The translations under genes were made by a program, and so were the position numbers. From contig NC_054547.1 of assembly GCF_017654505.1 (NCBI RefSeq), positions 24,247,975 to 24,311,974 of the forward strand: 64,000 bases of DNA, written 5' to 3'. Below the pieces are notes generated by a model. That model had not been told where the DNA came from. It searched no databases and saw only the letters and a list, made by a program, of their open reading frames with translations. Origin of the DNA: Polyodon spathula. Its lineage: Eukaryota > Chordata > Actinopteri > Acipenseriformes > Polyodontidae. Below, piece after piece: positions 47,251-59,150 of this stretch. Position 1 is the stretch's first letter; each line of letters starts with the position of its first letter.

Positions 47251-47319
<69 letters not shown>
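47251..47319. repeat. (TA)n microsatellite
   Basis: About 33 TA units with a single break near 47284. Confidence 0.93.
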
Positions 47320-47322
<3 letters not shown>

Positions 47323-47459
47323 AATTTTATATAATAAGACATCATAGAAAGTATAGGGACAGTAAAAAAAAATTTGAAGCTACTGTCCTACTTTCTATTT
47401 AATCAAAATCGTGTACATGAATTCCTGCTGAGATTGAAGCTCTCACAATGAACATATGT

Positions 47460-47481
47460 AAAAAAAAAAAAAAAAAAAAAA
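47460..47481. repeat. Poly(A) run
   Basis: About 22 A residues 50 bp before the C-rich tract. Confidence 0.9.
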
Positions 47482-47533
47482 GCGTGTCACTTCATATAGG
47501 CAACAAACATGCATTTAACAGCACTTACGTATG

Positions 47534-48053
47534 TCCCCTCCCCCTTCACCCCACCCCCCCCCACCCCCCCCCCCCCGCGCCCCCCCCCCCCCCCCGCCCC
47601 CCCCCCCCCCCCCCCCCCCCCCCGCACCCCACCCCTCCCCCACCCCCCCCAACCCCCCCCCCCCCCACCCCCCCGCCCAACCCCCCCCACCCCACCCCCC
47701 CCCCCCACCCCCCCCCCCCCCCCCCCCACCACCCCCCCCCCCCCCCACCCCCCCACCCCCCCCCCCCCCCCCCCCCCCACACCCCCACCCCCCCCCCCCC
47801 CCCCCCCGACCCCCCCCCCCCCCCCACCCCCCCCACCCCCCCCCCCCCACCTCCCCCACCCCCCCCCCCCCCCCCCCCCCCCCCCCCGCCCCACGCACCC
47901 CCCCCCCCCCCCGCCCCCCCCCCCCCCCCCACCCCACCCCCCCCCCCCCCCCCACCACACAACACCCCCACAACCCCCCCCCCCCCCCCCAAACACACAC
48001 CAGTAGTGTGTGCATCCCAGTCTCCCTTGATGCCCCCCCCCCCCCCCCCCCCC
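47534..48053. repeat. C-rich low-complexity tract (about 520 bp)
   Basis: Almost pure C on the plus strand with scattered A, T and G. It runs 47534-47990, with a further 21-C run at 48033-48053 after a 42-bp break containing CAGTAGTGTGTGCATCCC. Dozens of C-runs of 4 or more mean many possible G-quadruplexes on the minus strand and i-motifs on the plus strand. All long Pro- or Gly-rich frames here are artefacts. The exact sequence may contain assembly error. Confidence 0.95.
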
Positions 48054-48428
48054 GCTGCATTGATGCTGCTGCTTCTCCCAGTGATGATGTCACTGCCTCG
48101 CTATAGCTCAGCATCCCTGCCTGAGTCAACCACCAGAGCCATTTTGCCTTTGGATTGGAGAACATAAAGGCAACTACGGAAGATCTCATCCCCCCAGCAA
48201 TTCATTCTCAGCCAGACCAGAGAACACACCCAGTTACAAAAACTCAGCAAGGTACATTGTGGGTGTGCTGTCTGTCTGTCTGTGGGGGTTGCTGTCATTC
48301 CTGGCTTCTAATTCAGGAGCTCTCAATTACTCAGAAACTGTCAACCAAGAACAAGCAACAACATAGAGAGCAACATACAGGAGCTAAAGCAAAAAGCTGT
48401 TTGGTCATTATTTCACAGGCACAAAAAG
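48054..48428 (+). other. Possible non-coding first exon of the kinesin gene
   Basis: Less AT-rich DNA directly after the C-rich tract, with a CRE-like TGATGTCAC (48085-48093). It ends at a strong splice donor, AAAAAG then GTAAGT at 48429. An alternative donor GCAAG-GTACAT is near 48250. It lies 4.4 kb before the coding exon on the same strand. Position and donor fit a 5' untranslated exon, but nothing proves transcription. Confidence 0.25.
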
Positions 48429-48748
48429 GTAAGTATTTTGATCCTCATTTCAGAGGAGGTTTTTTGTTTGGGATGCGCAAGGGTGTTGCAGTTGTCTTGG
48501 GGTGTGTTTATGCATAAAAGGCAGTAAAACCTAAGGTAATGTATGTAAAATGATAAACAATGGGCAGAATGCATAAGTAACCTTTATCTTAACCCTGAGT
48601 TAACAAGCATTCATTGCAAAGTGCACTGTCATTGAGAATCAGGGAAAAACAACACTTGGCAAATTCAATTGTTTTGCTGTCAGTCTCTGGTTTAAAAATG
48701 TATATGTTAAGATACACTGTGTGTATAGCTATCTATCTATCTGTCTAT

Positions 48749-48753
48749 ACATG

Positions 48754-48800
<47 letters not shown>

Positions 48801-48801
48801 C
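48749..48801. repeat. (ATT)n microsatellite
   Basis: About 17 ATT units, preceded by a short TATC/TGTC-type stretch near 48729-48745. Confidence 0.93.
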
Positions 48802-50018
48802 AGAAACCATACACATGTATCAGTTTTAATTACCTGAATATATACAGTGCTGTATTTTAAAAAATAATGTCATTACATTATTATAGAAATAATGTCATTA
48901 CTATTTATGTATGTATTTTTTTAAACCCAGCATCTCTGATAAACAGAAGCATTGTTTGGTGCCTGAGTGAGTGTTGAATGATGCGGTTGCTATATTTAAT
49001 TAAGCCCAATTCAAAATGGTGGTGGCATTTACATGACTAGAATGAGAGACCGGTGAAGGGGCGTCGTGATGTAAAACCACAGACTAGGGTTATTTTCTTA
49101 AATACAAACCGGGGTTATTTATTGTATTTATTTTTTGTTTCCGTGTAATTGTTTTAGATTAAAACGCAATCGCCACTTTAATTTTCTATTAGCAGTTGTT
49201 TTGTTACATTTACATTTGAGGTTTCAGTGTCCCCCACCCCCCTCAAAACAACTGGGTTTTACAAAGACTAGAAATACCCAGCCCTTTGGGGTTAATGCTC
49301 GAACTGGAAGTCAAACGCGAAATCCAATTTTAAAACGACGTCAGGTCATGCGACTTCACTGTAGCTGAATCAGTTGTTCATGTAGGAAACATATAGTGAT
49401 CTACAATTTAAATACATAACTAGAAAATAAAATCGGAAGACAGGAAGGGTAACAAATACGAATAACCCATCAGAAATAATCACATACAGCTATGTCGTAA
49501 TTTGACTGATGAAACTGGCCAGACGATTAAATTAGAACAAATTTAACCGCAGTGCAAATGTGGTCAGTTTACAAGTGGATTAAAATAAAGAAAGAAATAA
49601 CACGAATGATTTTTGTAAGCCACTTTTTTTTTTTCTTTATTAGCTGTATTTTCTTACGCCCGTGTCAGATTAAATTCAACGTTACCTAATTTACCTGTTT
49701 CAATTCGACACCATCCCGTGCGTGCATTTGTTTTCTACACCAGGTGCCTCGCATAATAAGCCTCAACTGCGCGTGCTGCAGGAAGACCCACCCGTGAAAC
49801 CAGACACCAAGTCAATAGGGAGTTAGAACTGGGAGGTGGGGAAGAATCCATTTGCATGCAGACAACACAAAATAAATTATTCTAAAAACACTGAACAAAA
49901 TACACAAAACACATGGCTAGGCAGAGAAGAGAATGGATATGTATGAAGACCCACTTATTAAGACAGATGTACAAAGAGGAAGAGATGAATAATAATTTTA
50001 AAAAATAAATAAATAATA
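48802..50018. other. Unassigned DNA
   Basis: No supported exon or repeat. If the kinesin exon calls hold, this is first-intron sequence. Confidence 0.4.
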
Positions 50019-50115
50019 CAGTGAAAGTCTGATACAACGTATTGCCTTGGGACCGTAAAAACAGATGTTATAACCGAGGTATGTAATAACCAGGTACATA
50101 CACATACCTGTCAAA
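50019..50115 (+). mobile_element. pogo/Tigger-like terminal fragment
   Basis: After a TA the text CAGTGAAAGTCTGATACAAC and then GTTATAACCGAGGTATGTAA follows the style of pogo/Tigger termini (CAGT..., repeated ATAAC words). The opposite end was not found. Low-confidence family call. Confidence 0.45.
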
Positions 50116-51887
50116 TCAGCACAAAAATCAAAACCTAGTACAGTACTAATTGAAAAATGTACATATAAAGGTATATAGTATAAAGGGTTATTACAGAAGA
50201 AACAATATAAAACAATGTAACATGTAACCAGTACTGTACATTACTACTATACAGTATGTAACATTCTGTATTTTAATTATTTAATACAGTAATTCATTTT
50301 GCCTTGGATAAAGTTGGTCAGCTAAATGAATTATAAAAAATAACAAAAAATATGTAACTAACATATTGAATAATACGGTACTGTAATTAGTAAAATAATA
50401 TAATACAGTACAGTAATAATAATAATAATAGTAATAATAATAAACATTACCATACAAACTGACAGTTCAGGTACAGTACAGCAGTAATCATTGCCTGTAC
50501 GCTATTTTTGTCTTTTAGACCCTGGCCACATTAACGTTTTAGAACCGAGTTAAGGGTTCAAAACGTATTTAACAGTGCTTAAATCGATTTGCATCAACAC
50601 TAAACATTGTTCATAACTGAGTTCAACAACCGAGTTTGAACTCGGTTGTCGGCACAACTGGGTTAGATAAACTGGTTTAACTGTAATCTGGACGTGAACC
50701 GTGTTCGAGTCTGGTTACACAGTATCCTCTGATATCCCCTTGTGCTTTGCTTTAGTAGGATTCCATAAGCCCTACTGCTTCTTTTTAAACTTGAGCTCTT
50801 TGACAACATAATTCTGACTGCTTTCGTCCCTTTAAGATTTCTCCAATAATGTACAGTTTGTCCTTAAGTGAAATTGACAATTGTTTTGTGCTGGCAATGA
50901 TAATACTGCATAAATTACAGAGAGCAAGGTCAAGTTCAAACAGCAAGAGGTAGGCCTATGAATATGCAATATGTGCAGCACAGAGCACTGCGTGCCATCA
51001 CCTTGAGTCATAATAACAAGATGTATGCATTATCTGAGTACGTACTAAAAGGAGAATTTAAACAGGATTTAATAACATGATTTTATTCAGTTCCATGATA
51101 CTGGTTCTTTATATCAGTGTGTACATTATAGCCCAGGTACGTTGTAAATGGGTTTGTTTGTAATAAAAAAGGCATGAAAGGCATGACACACCCAGTTCAG
51201 CTAAACACACATATAAATTAAGATACAGTTTAAAATGTTCATTTTTCTATATTCCTTTTAAGTAAATAAATGACATAACTGTGCTATGCAGTATAAATTC
51301 TGATTCCAAGTGGATAGAGCATTTGAAAAATCAGGCTGAGCTGTTATTAATTACTTGTATTGTAAACGGTGCAATAAAATGGAAAATTATTCAGCAGAAA
51401 TGATATACCTAATATTTACTAATATGTCACAGTTTTACAGAAAGAGTGCACATTCATGCCATGTATTTATTTGAGAGTACAGTATAAGTGAAATGGAGCA
51501 GAGAAAGAACAGGAGGGAGAGAGAAACCCTCACTTTCCCTCAGTGAATATGAAGTTGGTTTATTTGAAGGATATAGCACCACCACAACCCTGCACACAGT
51601 ACTTAAATGTAAATAGCAGTGTTCTGGTGCCAAGCAGTATGATAGTGCTGTATTGTGCACAACCGTAACCTTTCCACTGGTGTGGGGGAAAGTTCAAGGT
51701 CTTGAGAAAAGGGAAATTAAAGTACACTGAATGAATCAAAATAGCTTTTATGTTATAGATACATTAAGTGGAGAGAAATCTATATCTGGTTTGAATTGCA
51801 TTCCTCTGGTTCACCTGCACTTAGTTTCCTGACTGTCTCCAGCAGACATGTTTAAGTGTTAACATCGCTGGTCTGTAGCAAGTCTCC
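50116..51887. other. Unassigned AT-rich DNA
   Basis: Short AAT repeats at 50417-50445 and TACAGTA words. GTTCAAACTCGGTTGTCGG-like words near 50620-50690 are partly self-complementary (AACCGAGTT against AACTCGGTT). No gene supported. Confidence 0.4.
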
Positions 51888-51981
51888 CGCACTAAAGGTA
51901 TCAATATCAACAATCCAGGTGGGGCTCCTCAGTGCCTAATGTCATGGGGGACCTTGAGCCAAGAAAGTTTGGGAACCCCAG
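51888..51981 (-). mobile_element. hAT non-autonomous element fragment
   Basis: In inverse complement this matches the left end of the element at 437-540, including GGGTTCCCAAACTTTCTTGG, TGACATTAGGCA and ATACCTTTAGTG. Only the terminal 90 bp are kept. Confidence 0.8.
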
Positions 51982-52862
51982 TCCCAGCTTAAAATATATA
52001 ATGGGCTTGTGAAACAGCCATGCTGTCTTTTACAAATGTATGCTTACCAATTTCAAATAACTTTTCACTATTGTTCTATACCATAGTTATAGTACTGTAT
52101 GCCATGCACAATTTGTGTATCACATGATAATTATTTTATTTTTATTTTTGTTTTCAGCACAAACGATACGATGTTCTAGATTTAAGAAATTACACCAAGT
52201 CTTGCAGAAGATAAGATGAAGCATCTAGATTACAGTGGTGGTAGTTTCTTCCACTACGTTTTTTCAGCTGTTTTTGACAGGAGCTAATATCAGTGACTTG
52301 ACCTCAAGATCAGGCAGTGAATCCTCCTACCTGCTGTCACATAATCCAGGAATCATTCAATGACTGCCCACTTTGACTACCAGCTCCACTGCTGTCACTG
52401 AGTGTTAAAGCTTACTACCATGCGTGTGATGCACAGGGTCTTCAGAACCACACTCAAGAACTCCATTGAGAAATGGGCTCATCAGATATTTTGAAATCAA
52501 CAGGACCACATACAGAGTTCACCAAATGGTGTTTGAATGAATAATACATGTTTTATAGCTGGTGTTTAAAAAAATAAATAATTTTTTTGACCTTATTATG
52601 CAAGCAGTCCATCAGGACCATCATATGTCTTGTGACATATACTGAATTGCAACCGGAATATCTCAGTATGTCTTGCATTGTGACATTAATCATCATTATA
52701 CCCCCAGTTGTTTTCAATTTCAAAGTACCTCATAGCCATTATGTAATTGAAGAGACTGGGTATATCATTATTACTTTTATCAGAGATTTTGGATTTCTTT
52801 CCTCAGAACACCTGCATGTCTCTTTGTCACTAATCAGACTGCCCTCCTCCTCTTTGCTCCAG
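51982..52862. other. Intron sequence before the kinesin exon
   Basis: Ends in a polypyrimidine tract GCCCTCCTCCTCTTTGCTCC followed by AG at 52861-52862, the splice acceptor. No other element is evident. Confidence 0.5.
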
Positions 52863-53016
52863 GTACTCGAAGGTTGCCCGGGCCATCGCTGGTCGTGAGC
52901 TCCCAGCGCGATGGCAGCAGCGTCGGTGAAGGTGGCAGTGAGGGTCCGCCCCTTCAATTCCAGGGAGATCAGCAAAGATTCCAAATGCATTATACAGATG
53001 ACAGGCAACACTACCA
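52863..53016 (+). CDS. kif1a: Kinesin-3 motor protein (KIF1A/KIF1B type), start-codon exon; coding 52911-53016
   Basis: Kinesin-3 motors walk toward microtubule plus ends and carry synaptic-vesicle precursors or other organelles. The coding part opens at the ATG at 52911 and gives 35 codons, [20 protein letters not shown] and then [29 protein letters not shown] is the first beta strand of the KIF1-family motor domain; the P-loop lies in later exons outside the window. The exon follows a pyrimidine-rich acceptor ending at 52862, has 48 bases of 5' untranslated sequence, and ends at 53016 with a GTGAGT donor, leaving a split codon (phase 1). KDSK and QMTG look slightly nearer KIF1A than KIF1B in my memory, so the paralog is uncertain; KIF1B is the main alternative. 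Nothing further of the gene is visible to 64000, so the next intron exceeds 10.9 kb. Confidence 0.85.
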
Positions 53017-53404
53017 GTGAGTACCTCTCCAGGGGCCTTCGTCTATCCCAGCACTGAGGGGACTTCTGCTGTTTTAACTAATTTATTGTGCTGTTAGTAC
53101 ATTTATTTGCATATTATATTTTCACTTGTTTATGAGCTTGGTAGACTTTCAATTCTCAAAAATCTATATCATATTTGTTATAACTATGTGTAGTTCCATT
53201 TGTTCAATATATTGCATTTGTTTTTATCTAATATCGAATTGTCAGCGCCTTTAATATTGTATGCTGACTGCAGTAGACTTATTTATTTTCTTTTATGGTA
53301 TTGGTTTTTTGTTGGTCAGTGGCTCTGCACGCTTTTAGTAATTTGGTCTTTAATGTGACTTTTCTGTAAGTATTCTAGCTGTTCTACTTTTTATTTATTA
53401 ATAG

Positions 53405-53660
53405 GTTGGATTCAAACAGAGCGGATTATATAATACAGTATATCTGGACTTTTAAATAGCCTTTGACAAAGTCCAGAAGGGATTTAGACCACCCACAGAA
53501 CAGGGCAGAAACATTACAGAAAAAGCATTGTGTCGTTAGAGAGAGTCCTGTGAAGAGCAACTAGGCTAATCCCATGGCTGTAAGATGTGAGTTATGAAGA
53601 CACTTTGAGTGAATGAAATCTGGAACAAAGAAGGGTTAGGGGGGAACCCAGAGACCACAG
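53405..53660 (+). mobile_element. LINE fragment (CR1-like), internally deleted
   Basis: The text reads like a reverse-transcriptase domain A (ATAGCCTTTGACAAAGTCC, compare FDKVP). It then jumps to the ORF2 tail (GAAGAGCAACTAGGCTAATC, GGAACAAAGAAGGGTTAG). Matches are weak and broken; orientation is plus. Confidence 0.55.
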
Positions 53661-53991
53661 CTGGAAACGAATAATGACTTATTAGCTGATATGATTATCA
53701 GTGTTTTCACAAATGGTTCTTGTACAGACAACAATCACCAATAGGCTCCAATTATGTTGCATTACACTACCTGTCATTTTAAGGGGCATGTCTTTGGTTT
53801 ATGCACTTTGTGATTTTATGTGCAATGTGTGTCACATCACCGAAGAGCACATACTCTCCTAATAGACACACACACTGCAATCTATCTGGCTTCTTTGCAT
53901 GAGATTCTGAGGATAGTTGGGATTGCATGAAGGATGTGCTGACCCCACGTCAGCTTTGGTGGCCATTTCGACGTACATTTTAAAAGGTTTA

Positions 53992-54736
53992 GGTGGCAAA
54001 GTGGTTAATATTGTGCAGGTGCAGGTGGTCTAAGAACAAACAGACAATTGTAATCCAGGTGCAAAGGTTTGTTTTTATTTCTTTTATGTCCAGTGCCTGA
54101 CTGCAAAACAAACAGTAAATAATAATGCTGGTAAGTAATGCAGTGGTGCATATTACTTACGTTGTAATCCCCAGGTTGGTTCCGAAATAGTATTCCCGTT
54201 ATTGTATCCCCACATTAAACACAAAACACATACGCAAGTCTGTTAAGTGCGTGAATTAGTGACTGTGGTACTAATACAGTTTATTGTGATACGAGTGAAG
54301 TGCTGTTCCGGGTTTGTGCTGGCCTCTGACGACAGCTCCGGAATGTGTTAGCTGCCTAGTGATTACAAGCAACAAATAGAACAAAACAAACACTCATGAT
54401 TGATTCACAAAAACACAGTTCCTTCCGGGTCACTTTACATTAACCAAAATGAAGGAACAGATTACGTCGCTTTGACCCCTGTTTATACCGTCACTCATGA
54501 CCCCTTGGTAAACGATTAAAGCCACTCCTCCAATCCGCGGCTGCCACATCATTTCCCATCTTGGTCACTGATTTAGTGTACCAAAGCGCTGCCACTTTTC
54601 TAAATGACCGACTTCCTTTTAACCCTCGGAACTAAGTGTCAGGCCAAGTAGGCCAGAGTACTCTGTTCCCATTACATAGGGCCCTCACAGGTCAGGAGGG
54701 AGATTTACCACCAAGAATCATTGTCTTTCTGTCACA
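53992..54736 (-). mobile_element. Solo LTR, second copy of the 25-kb family (745 bp)
   Basis: Same ends as 25070-25784 (GTGGCAAAGTG at left, CTTTCTGTCACA at right). Shared internal blocks include CTGGCCTYTGRCRACAGCTC, TTAGCTRYCTA and CCCTCACAGGTCAG. Flanks gttta (53987-53991) and cttta (54737-54741) match at 4 of 5 bases. On the minus strand a TATAAA lies near 54485 and AATAAA near 54075. It lies about 1 kb downstream of the kinesin exon, inside the intron, in antisense orientation. Confidence 0.85.
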
Positions 54737-56935
54737 CTTTATTAAACAGAGAAACCGATTGTGCTTGCTTTATAATTTAAAAATGAGCATTGTTAGATAC
54801 TGTAGTGTACAAGAATCCTACAAAGCTAATTTGTATTTATATTAAACAGGGCTCCCCCTCTTTCCTGTTTAATCAGTGTTCTGCGTAAAGTAACAGCTCT
54901 CATTTGTGACATACTGTAATACTGAGTAGTCTCAGCTGTGTTTGTTATATTTGACTGATCCTCTCTGGCTGTGAGGAAATGATAAATGACTTTGTTGGGG
55001 TAGGATTGCAACCCTGTGGCTCCTTAGCTGTGTAAGGAGAAATATTTTCAATTATAAATGAAGCTTGTTAAATATTCACTATTTGGCCTAATTTAGATGT
55101 ATTCTTTATCCACCCACCCCCTACACATCTCCTGCTTCTCAAGACTTAAGAGGAAATAATTATTTTAAATATTTTGTTTCTGCTGTTGTGTTCTTAATGT
55201 GTTGTGGTCTCTGAGTAAGTTAATGTGTTTGTACTGAAATGTACATTTATTCCCCAGACACTGCTGTTGTAAGTTTATTTAAAGTTCCTAATAGATAAGG
55301 CTCTATTTCTTGGTTATCACAGATTTCACGATTCCATCAAATGTAACAGTTGCTGTGGAATATGAAGTGTAATATGAAAGAATAATGTAAATATACATAT
55401 TTTGGATCACTTAAAATGAAATACAGCAAAAGTTGCCTTATTGACACACTTCCTGTTACATAGTATTTAGGAACCTGGCAGCCTTGAACACACTTCATAA
55501 AGCGACTTGATTACATTAAGAATGTCTTCAATGAAAAAGACACCAGCTGTATCAAAGATTGGAAATATTTCTGCTAAAGATGTCCAGTACAAGAAGGGGA
55601 CATTAAAACATGTCTGTTGTTATTTGTACATGTGTTTATGTTTTTATTTTGTTTGATAATTCACAGATGGTGCTGTAACAAATGTTTAATCGATAACATG
55701 TTGAAATACCTGAAATATTTTTAGACTGTCAAATGCTGTGAAATTAGCATTTTTTTACTGTGAAAAAAATACAGCCCTACTCATAGTTTATTGAGCAAAC
55801 ACAAGACACATAATTGACAGAAAGTGATTGTTTTGGATTGGAAAATATAATCTGTTATAATCATGTCTATCTTTAGGATTTATTTTTAACATAAGCATAC
55901 ATAAAAACAGTATTTTTTTGTCGTAATGTTTCTTTCTTACAACAGCGCATTCTAATCTTTTTCTTCTAAGTATTATTTACATAGAATAAATAGGCATTTG
56001 TTACTACTGACAATTACAGCAATATGCTCATTATATACTACAGCCCACCAATGGAGAACACTAGTATTAACATGTGTCTACTTCTAAGTTTTACCTTTAC
56101 TTTTCTGCAGAAAAGTATTTTCTGTAAGGGCCAGGCCAACCAAGGCTGTTCTTTGCAAAGCATCAGTGAGTTTTGCAGTAGACGTATCACCTACCAAGCT
56201 AAGTCCTTGCATACTGACAAAGTCAAATCTGTTGTAAATTCTGAGAGGTGGTTGCATCAATAGGAAGACCAATTAGGATTTGTTGCCAAATCCATGATGA
56301 TGTTGTCTAACCTTCCTTATTAGTTCTGAGGTTGTCCTTTGCTGGAAGGTCTTGGTGAAATCAATGCCCCCTCCCCCCTGCCCAAGTAGCTCTTGGAGAA
56401 ACAGCAGGTCTGGTTTCCACCTTCTCAACCTCCTGGCAGCTGGGTATCTGGCTTGAAACCTGAGTCTCTAACATTTTTTTTTCTTCTTTAAAGATGCCAT
56501 AACTCTTTAAAGTTGCTACAAATAACAATTTAACAGTTTTTCTTTTATTCTGTTACAATTTTTTTTAAATTTGCAATCAGTTTATTTATTTATATTAAAT
56601 TTTAATTTTTTTTTAAATTTTTTATTTATATTAGTACTTTCAATGTTTTAAACATCCCACAGTAGCTGATGTTACTTCCAGAATGTCTTCCAGAGTTTCC
56701 TAGTCCTGTTACAGATGTACATGGCTACCACTAGCGTCCCAGTACTCAACTAAAAACATTTTTGGCTAGTAATTACAAGCAAGTAATTTGTATTGTAGAT
56801 ACAATAAAAAAACTCTGTTATTATTTGTAATATTATTTTGAAAAACTTGAACCTAATTTGAATACGTTTGAACTAATTTTGTCTTATACAGACACACCAA
56901 TAGTTGTTTTGACGCATATTAATAACGTTTGTTAA
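54737..56935. other. Kinesin intron, unassigned DNA
   Basis: AT-rich sequence with no supported exon or repeat. T-rich low-complexity stretches near 56560-56640. Confidence 0.45.
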
Positions 56936-57186
56936 TACAGGCTAACTTCACTATAACCAACCCCCATGGGACCTGGAGAAATGTTCACTATATCAGGGTG
57001 TTCACTATAATAGGGTTTGGCATTTTTCTGTATCAGAATAATGACAAAATGGACATCAATATATTGTACTTTTATGAAGATTCCTTCACATTGCTCAACA
57101 TTTAAATGGCAACCGCATTGCAAGACAGAGAGACATGGGAGTCGGAGTTGAAATGCCAGCACAGGCCCACAGGATTTATTAAACAC

Positions 57187-57229
<43 letters not shown>
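57187..57229. repeat. (AAT)n tail of the SINE
   Basis: About 14 AAT units at the 3' side of the minus-oriented SINE; it could seed a polymorphic microsatellite. Confidence 0.9.
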
Positions 57230-57493
57230 TAAATTTATTTTTATATAGCACCTTTCATAATGGACCACCATCACAAAGAGCTTTACAGAGGTAGGCTGTG
57301 AACTGTGCATTATATGCAGAATCACTTACAATAGGACATTGATTTAACATCTCATCCACAGGATGGAGCACAAGGAGGTTAAGTGACTTGCTCAGGGTCA
57401 CACAGTGAGTCAGTCAGTGGCAGAGGTGGGATTTGAACCAGTGACCTTCTGGTTACAAGCCCTGGACTTTAACCACTGGACCACACTGCCTCC
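57187..57493 (-). mobile_element. tRNA-derived SINE, full-length
   Basis: On the minus strand it starts GGAGGCAGTGTGG at 57493. The A-box-like TGGTCCAGTGG is at 57473-57483 and the B-box GGTTCAAATCCC at 57428-57439, at the spacing of a polymerase III tRNA-type promoter. A conserved body (CACTGTGTGACCCTGAGCAA region) and a tail matching 46795-46885 follow. It ends in an (ATT)n tract at 57187-57229. It is inserted in the pogo-like element. Confidence 0.88.
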
Positions 57494-58418
57494 TACACCC
57501 CCCCCCTCCAAACACAAAGTAAAAAAAAAAGTAATGTGATGTGTGACACTACCACTGTGATGGTGGCTACCACTTGCTCGAGCAAAAGGCAAAATAAATT
57601 TTGTGTACAAAAACTACAAATAAAACATTTTGTACGGTGTGGGTGAGCACTAGCGTTACGCAACGAGGCTTGCCACTCCAGGGTGAGGTCCTGCTACACC
57701 TGATTGAGGACCACTCACTGCTGCTGCCTTCCCCTCAAACAAGCCTAGCAGGAAGCAAGTCTCAATCGAGCGCCCGTCTGTAAACAATCATTTGATCAAA
57801 CATAACAACTCCAAAAAGCACACAAAACAAACCTGTTTCCACATATAAATTACACCAACACTAATTTCCCCCTTTTCAGGGCAATCGTCCTGCTACAGGT
57901 ATGTTTAAAAGAAAACAGTAAAAAAATGTACACTTACATGCTGAATGCACTACATGTTATTTCTTGAAAAAACTATCCAGTGTAGATTGCTCCTCACGCC
58001 CGTTGCTTGGTTGCAGTTTGTGTGAAGATGACAGACAGGCAACAATTATATTTGTCATGCATGATTCATACTACAATAGGTAATCTTTGAATTAAATTAT
58101 TTTGAATTGATCAACCATGGTCTTTGTTTTCACTGAGAGAATAACACACTTGACATTGGAGAAATTTCATTGTCAGCTAATTTGCATTTAAAAAATCGGT
58201 TTTTGCTGTTGGGATCATTAAAAACTAGTGTTCGTTATAAGAAGGGTTCATTATAGTGAAGTTAGCCTGTATATTTTTATGGGGGGAGGTATGATTTGCC
58301 ATGACATTGCCACTGGTTTGAAAGGTATTGTGAAATCGCATTGCGTCCGGTGTGTGGAGACCTTTACTCAAGTCATTTATAGAACATAAAGGGAAAACTA
58401 TATACACATACTGGCATA

Positions 58419-58419
<1 letters not shown>

Positions 58420-58467
<48 letters not shown>
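58420..58467. repeat. (GAT)n microsatellite
   Basis: About 15 GAT units with one GGT interruption; the poly-Ser frame on the minus strand is an artefact. Confidence 0.93.
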
Positions 58468-59150
58468 CACCTGTCAAAACGTTTCTACGTATAAGTTTTG
58501 TAATTACAACATTAGCACATCATGAGAATAAAGTGCTATAAGAACAGCTTGTTAGATTGATTGGGTTGGTAGAGGAGAGACCTCTAGAGAAAACATATAA
58601 AAGGGTTGTCTGACTCGATGAGGTGAGACGTGGCCTCCAAGACTGTGCACAGCATCCGAGGGTGGAATAGGTAGCGGATGCAAACCTGAAATGAAAGGAC
58701 AGGAGAGTAGTTACCTTGGCTATTGGAGAGCTGCTGGCAGTGGGAGCAGAGAGCCTCCCTCAGGGAATCTGAAAAGAGGCAGAAAATAGAATGGTTAGTT
58801 AGGACATTGAGCACTGAACACATAGCAGGCCAAGTCCCAAGCAGATAATAGGAAGAACTGAGCTTCTGTTTGAGGTAAGGAATAGCGCATGAGCTGTGAA
58901 AGGATAGGTATGGCTGTGGGTCCCACAGACTTGTATGATGAGCACACCCCCTTATCAGAAGGCAGAGGTGGCATAGCCTGACCTGAAGTCAGAGCAGTGA
59001 GATCAGTTGCACCCCAAAAGAAGGACCCCCGGCTCCATAGAAGTTCCCCAAAACTGTGCGTCAAGCAAGAAGACCATGTACCAGCGCATAGGAAAAACAC
59101 ACAAAAAGGGGGTAGATAGATGTATGGATTATGTATATGTATAACTATAC

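Larger units (their letters stand above)
56938..58269. mobile_element. TcMar pogo/Tigger-like element, non-autonomous (1.33 kb)
   Basis: Terminal inverted repeats CAGGCTAACTTCACTATAAC (left, 56938-) and its inverse at the right end (to 58269) match for about 26 bp with 2-3 differences. Both sides are flanked by TA (56936-56937 and 58270-58271), the mariner-superfamily target. Further TTCACTATA/TTCATTATAG words occur subterminally. No transposase is readable; a SINE sits inside it. Confidence 0.88.

Noticed and set aside
47448..48189. Long Pro-rich and Gly-rich open frames on both strands
   Set aside because: They only reflect the C-rich low-complexity tract; every frame is open there and composition is not that of a protein gene.
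57428..57493. Possible tRNA gene
   Set aside because: A- and B-boxes are present, but the sequence continues into a SINE body and no acceptor stem pairs, so it is a SINE head.
58225..58470. Poly-Ser frame on the minus strand
   Set aside because: Artefact of the GAT microsatellite.
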